From Molanna angustata (Eukaryota; Arthropoda; Insecta; Trichoptera; Molannidae): a stretch of 64,000 nucleotides of DNA. Within the stretch, counting starts at the first letter, position 1; every line of letters starts with the position of its first letter. The stretch lies in contig OY754978.1 of the NCBI GenBank assembly GCA_963576475.1, positions 16,588,218-16,652,217 on the forward strand. The letters are read 5' to 3'. The notes below the pieces were generated by a model, which was given only the letters and a program-made list of their open reading frames with translations, was not told the origin of the DNA and ran no database searches. A program made the translations under genes and the position numbers. This document shows, piece by piece, positions 59,700-64,000 of the stretch.

Positions 59700-60240
59700 A
59701 GTGTTGGCTACTGCTCACTAATTTCTATAGTAGGTACCTATACCTACCTTCTCGACACTTCCCTAAAACAGTAATATTTACCCACATAGTACATATATTA
59801 TCCATAGGCATACCTGCGCTCTGAACTATATGTCATACTCGCCCATTGAAACAGTATACGCTATCGGAGCATCGTGTGACTCCCACATTCTGTTAAATTC
59901 TTCACCACTGCATCAGCAAGCTGGCTGTGGCAATATACCGATCGGTCGAGTCTACATCTTTGTAAAGAGGAGAATAAATCAATGCTCGTTGGCCCTGTCT
60001 ATTCAAACCACCTGATTAACCCCTATTGACGACACAGCCTTTATATTCAGACAATTAATTACCCCCAAACACAAAGGGAGGGAATAGGCACCGAGTGTGG
60101 GACGTGGTTGTTTATTTTGCGGAACGGTAATTCAAAGATATAACCAGCCGATGGCTTTTGTCGATGGCCCATTATGTGATTATTTTGAAAATAAATCGAC
60201 GATAGGAGTTTTCGAATGTTCCGGGGGTTAATTTAATAAT
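59700..60240. other. GC-richer unique-looking region
   Basis: Higher GC than its surroundings and no resemblance to repeats in the window. A short + frame at 59830-60015 has no domain. It could be host unique sequence, such as a conserved non-coding element, or an old unrecognised repeat. Confidence 0.35.
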
Positions 60241-60414
60241 GGTGAAAAATGGGTATGGAGTATTAGATAACATTGCAGATATAAATGAAATTTTTTTTTA
60301 TTTTGATGAAATAAATGACTGCGCATCAGGGAATGACTAAAATAACGATGTTTAATGAGTTTATGTAATAGTCATTGATTATACTGACCTGGGGGGGCAA
60401 GTCTGATCCAACCG

Positions 60415-60552
60415 GCGAAATCAAAATTCTCACGATTACCCATATCATGGATATAATTATCATATGGAGTTCTATAATATCTTTAGATGTTATAGATCTC
60501 CATATGATAATTATATCCATGATATGGGTGATCACGAGGGTTTTGATTTCGC
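60415..60552. repeat. Imperfect 138-bp palindrome
   Basis: Arms of about 69 bp with roughly eight mismatches, from GCGAAATCAAAA to its complement TTTTGATTTCGC; the inner part (ACCCATATCATGGATATAAT and on to TCATATGGAG) is perfectly symmetric. Virtually no loop. Confidence 0.85.
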
Positions 60553-60789
60553 TGTATTAATTAAGTCATTGACTGTGACTGACTAGTAACAATTACATTA
60601 TAATAATTATGTAGTATGCAGGTACATACTTGCATTAAAAATATACATGAAGTGTATCTAAAATAATATAGAATGCATTTAACTATGTATAGCAGGGATG
60701 GTGAACCTATGACACGCGTGCCACAGGCTGCACGCGAGACAATTTGGCAAGAGAAAAAAATAAGTGATTTATATGTACAAAAAATTCAA

Positions 60790-60870
60790 AAAAGTTTTAG
60801 AATTGCCTTATGGCAATAAACCTGCCTTTGTACACATGTACATAAATTATATAAATAAATAAATAAACTC
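60790..60870 (+). repeat. Short LINE-like 3' end with (AAAT)n tail
   Basis: AATTGCCTTATGGCAATAAA followed by ATAAATAAATAAATAAAC. The small hairpin plus tetranucleotide tail resembles LINE/SINE ends, as at 62005-62038. Confidence 0.4.
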
Positions 60871-61298
60871 CCATGCATTTTATCATAATACACATATCTT
60901 TTATTATACACGAAATAAGAATTAAAATTTTACTATTATCAAAATGATAATATGTTAACTAAATCCTCGAAGGAAGTTGCGAAATTATTGCGGAGCAGTT
61001 TCTACGCCACGTCAAACAAACACCTAACAACAATTAATTTAATTTCAACATTGTTTTAAACTCGAGTTAAGATATGCGACAGAGGCTTTATATGAAAAAC
61101 CCCAAAACGTTTAGTACTAGACAGGTTCGTTATCTATCTAGTTTCAACCCTCATACGGATTGTCTAGTGTCTACAATTAATTGCTAAACTTTGAAAAAAA
61201 GAAAACACATACCTTCATGTAGGAGGGACAATATTAGAAATGAGGAGGTTCTCAGCTGAATTGAAGACATATATTAAAACACCATATCGAAAATTAAG

Positions 61299-61396
61299 AT
61301 GGGTGGTGGCAAGCGATCAGCGCGCTGAGTTGGTACTCCAGTGGTCGCGAGTAGAATCCTGCCATGACTGATTTCGTTCACCCATAGCACAAGCAT
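61299..61396 (+). mobile_element. tRNA-derived SINE head (copy 2)
   Basis: GGGTGGTGGCAAGCGATCAG, CGCGCTGAGTTGG, then GTCGCGAGTAGAATCCTGCC, followed by GATTTCGTTCACCCATAGCA and CAAGCAT, colinear with copy 1 at 57128-57228. B box is weakened (GAGTAGAATCC). The AT-rich sequence after it may be SINE body, perhaps to the tail at 62038. Confidence 0.7.
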
Positions 61397-61999
61397 ACAA
61401 AAAGTATAAACAAAAATGATAATAACATGTTGGAAAAATAACAAATTTACACTGTTTGGATTATATAAAAACAACAAAAAACAAGAAAATATTCCAATTT
61501 ACACAAAAATACAAAGGAATAATATTATACTTTGCATGTATAGTATAATATTATATATAATATTATAATATTATAAATGCGATTATATTATATTTTTTTG
61601 TTATTTATTTTGTTTCATCATTTAGTTTTTATTTTCCTAAGTATGTACCCATATGTTTGTTTTTATAGTTCTTTTATTTTTTTACATTATTATTATTTTT
61701 TATATCAAATTTTTGTTGTTTTGTTATATAGTTTTTAATTTTTTTTTTATAATAATTATTATTTTTTCTTTTTTTCTAAGTGCGTAGGTATATTACTATA
61801 GTATATTTTAATGATTTTTATGTCTCAACCTAAGTACCTATATCTTTTATTTTAAATTGTATTTTTTTTTTCTCCACTTAATATTATTTTTTATATTTAC
61901 TATGTTTGTTATAGTACCTTCTTTTTCTTTTTTAAATGTGTTTATGATTGTTTTTATTATTTTGTTTTGTAATTCAATGTGTGTACTTAATTTTTGTTC

Positions 62000-62038
62000 A
62001 TGTTTGTAAAAGGCAACTTGCCGTAAATAAATAAATAT
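62000..62038 (+). repeat. LINE/SINE-like 3' terminus
   Basis: GTAAAAGGCAACTTGCCGTA, a small hairpin, then AATAAATAAATA. It could be the end of the SINE starting at 61299 or an independent truncated LINE. Confidence 0.4.
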
Positions 62039-62039
62039 C

Positions 62040-64000
62040 TTAAAAGAACTTTTCCTTTATGTATTCACCACCTAGGCGACGAAAAGCGGCAAGACAGATG
62101 CTTCCTTCACACATTCTGGCAAATCATTTAACAGTTAAAAACCTTTTTTATAAATACCTACACATTATTTTGTGTAACTGCCAGGTTAGTCTGAGGTAGT
62201 CTAAAGTCACATTTATATTTTACAACGTCTTATTTTTCATTTTCACATTTACTTCTGGTTTTTCATCTATCTACATTTTTTTGTGTTATAGATTTTCAAA
62301 ATGTATCTGTTCAAATGTTTAAAAATGAAGTACTTAATTTCATAAGAACATAATATAGCCTTTGACAATTTAATTTAACTAACCTTATTCAGAAAACCCC
62401 AAGAGAAAAAGTCTCGGTAAGGAGACTTTTGTTAATAGTCTGATGTTATTAATACTCCCACACGTTATTTTAGCTCAGTGAGTTTATATTATATTCTTCT
62501 TAGTAAGAATATAATGTCAACTCTCAAACCAACACAATATAAGTTTCATAATTTCGAGTAAAAAAAAGGTAATCTCTTAACATTTTTTGTTTGAAACAAA
62601 AATAAAACACACAAACAATTTTGATACAACCACGGATTGAGTCTTTTAGTTAACCGATTTTGAAATACTTGTATGTTGCGATCGGTGCAACTGAGGATGT
62701 ATGTACATAGATGAAGTAAATAATTGTTTATCGAGACGTGAATACATAAAAAAAATCATAAATTATTATTAATAATCTTTTTATTTTGTGAAAATGTACT
62801 ATGTAATGTATCTGGTAGCTATTGCTTCTTCTATTGACATAAATGGTCACATTGTTACGAGATATTTCAAACTGTACCTACTAATAACAAATCATAACCC
62901 TTTTCATCGCCTGTGATTTAATCAGATTGGGATGGTTAGTTTGACGCCTCTTTTGTTATAACATCGGTCCCTTTTGTCGTATTGCGCGATGATTCGTAAA
63001 ATAATTTATTGGAAAAAAATCATATCAATATCCTAGAATATCACTAAGGATAATACTCATATTACTCATGGTAGTCCAAGTTATTGTTAAGCAATCTTTA
63101 TTAAGAATATTGAATAATAAAGACCCGAATTATTTATTGAGTGTTCTTAGAAAATTTGTGGTAGAATAAAATAAAATAAAATATGAGCAATGTTAACATA
63201 GGTACATATGTATATACCACCAGTTTAAGCAGTTTATACCTATATTAATTTTGTGGAATATTTTAGATATTATATAATGTGTAGCACCATAAAATTTTCA
63301 ATCAATACATAAAGATATTAAAATAAAACACAAAAATCGCCTATCTGTACAACTAATTGACTAATATATAAAATAATATTGCCTACATCACAGCATTATA
63401 CATTTATGACTTTAGAAAATCGAAAAACATTAACTGACATGTTATATTATTAACATAAATCGATAAAAAATAAAATCGACTTCATCGTCTTACTTAATTT
63501 GAAATCATTTAATTGCTCATCACGTCACACTAGGAATCCATTACCATTTAAGAAACCAATATGTAAAACAAATTATTTTAAGAATACATTTATTCACAGA
63601 ACTTTAAACAATTTCAATGTGTTCTTTAAGAATATAGACCTCTGCAATACGTCTATTATTATATTCAAATCATCAGTAATTAAGTCTCTGAATACCTCTG
63701 TGGCTTCTGGTGAGTAGTGTTTTTGCAAGCTCTCGTCTTTTTCTTTCCGTCCGATTCTGAATATTCTTTCCATTCCTTTCACTATAAAACTGATATAAAA
63801 ATTTACACAAAATTGATTACAAACGATAAGTAAAGTACATACACAAAATTGATTATTACTGTTACTTAATTAGTCCTCTAATGGATTTTTATATTATTCA
63901 TGTATAACTTTTTATTAAGACTGTAGGTATTATTAAAAAATAAAATAAAATAAAAAAGATTTGGAAAAAAAATAATTAATCAAATAAATTAAGTAAATTA
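62040..64000. other. AT-rich region, nothing recognised
   Basis: The open frames 63499-63717 (+) and 63594-63782 (-) overlap on opposite strands and show no motif I can name. No TIR, LINE tail or tandem repeat seen. Confidence 0.45.

Noticed and set aside
63499..63782. Overlapping ORFs on opposite strands near the right edge as host exons
   Set aside because: Neither shows a known motif; the minus frame looks more protein-like but cannot be supported without transcripts.

Overview
The window is eukaryotic and almost entirely transposon-derived. AT-rich composition, LINEs of the R4/Dong, CR1/Jockey, RTE, R1 and I types, a tRNA-derived SINE, PIF/Harbinger-type elements and a non-autonomous Helitron/Helentron family all point to an insect; the order cannot be fixed from the sequence. 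I found no host protein-coding gene that I can support. Most long open frames are TE remnants or translated microsatellites.

Layout. 1-6772: two head-to-tail copies (minus strand) of an R4/Dong-like LINE with a restriction-like endonuclease, joined at a (TAA)n tract and split by precise insertions of a ~1.04 kb element. 6773-26785: a cluster of that same ~1.04 kb element, here called the HINE (Helentron-associated element). Each copy has short subterminal inverted repeats, a 5' hairpin, a central GT microsatellite, a 3' hairpin and a CTAG end. The left part (6773-11060) has tail-to-tail and head-to-head copies. The right part (10029-26785) is a head-to-tail array of 16 copies, largely organised as a dimeric A/B higher-order repeat of ~2,085 bp. 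26786-34223: AT-rich sequence holding a PIF/Harbinger-like element with a MADF-like ORF (29364-30980) and degenerate repeats. 34224-35411: another HINE with a ~170 bp GT run. 35586-36470: LINE 3' ends. 37360-39885: an RTE 3' end split by a HINE that carries a 1.6 kb CR1-type EN/RT fragment. 40120-41937: a foldback sequence and a TIR element. 42746-53168: one long CR1/Jockey-type LINE (minus strand) holding three later insertions: an RTE 3' end with 15-bp TSD, an I-like LINE with 13-bp TSD, and an R1-type fragment with probable 3-bp TSD. 54205-56905: RTE and LINE remnants, one split by a 315-bp insertion with 8-bp TSD. 57128-62038: two tRNA-SINE copies, a perfect 157-bp palindrome, a 1-kb TIR element, an imperfect palindrome and LINE-like tails. 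62040-64000: AT-rich, nothing recognised.

How it fits together. These elements do not form a pathway; they form a stratified insertion record. The HINE is non-autonomous (no Rep/helicase ORF) and would need a Helentron enzyme from elsewhere. The window allows direct before/after comparison of its insertions, shows its conversion into satellite-like arrays, and shows two apparent acquisitions of LINE sequence. All identifications rest on motif reading by eye; no database search was run.
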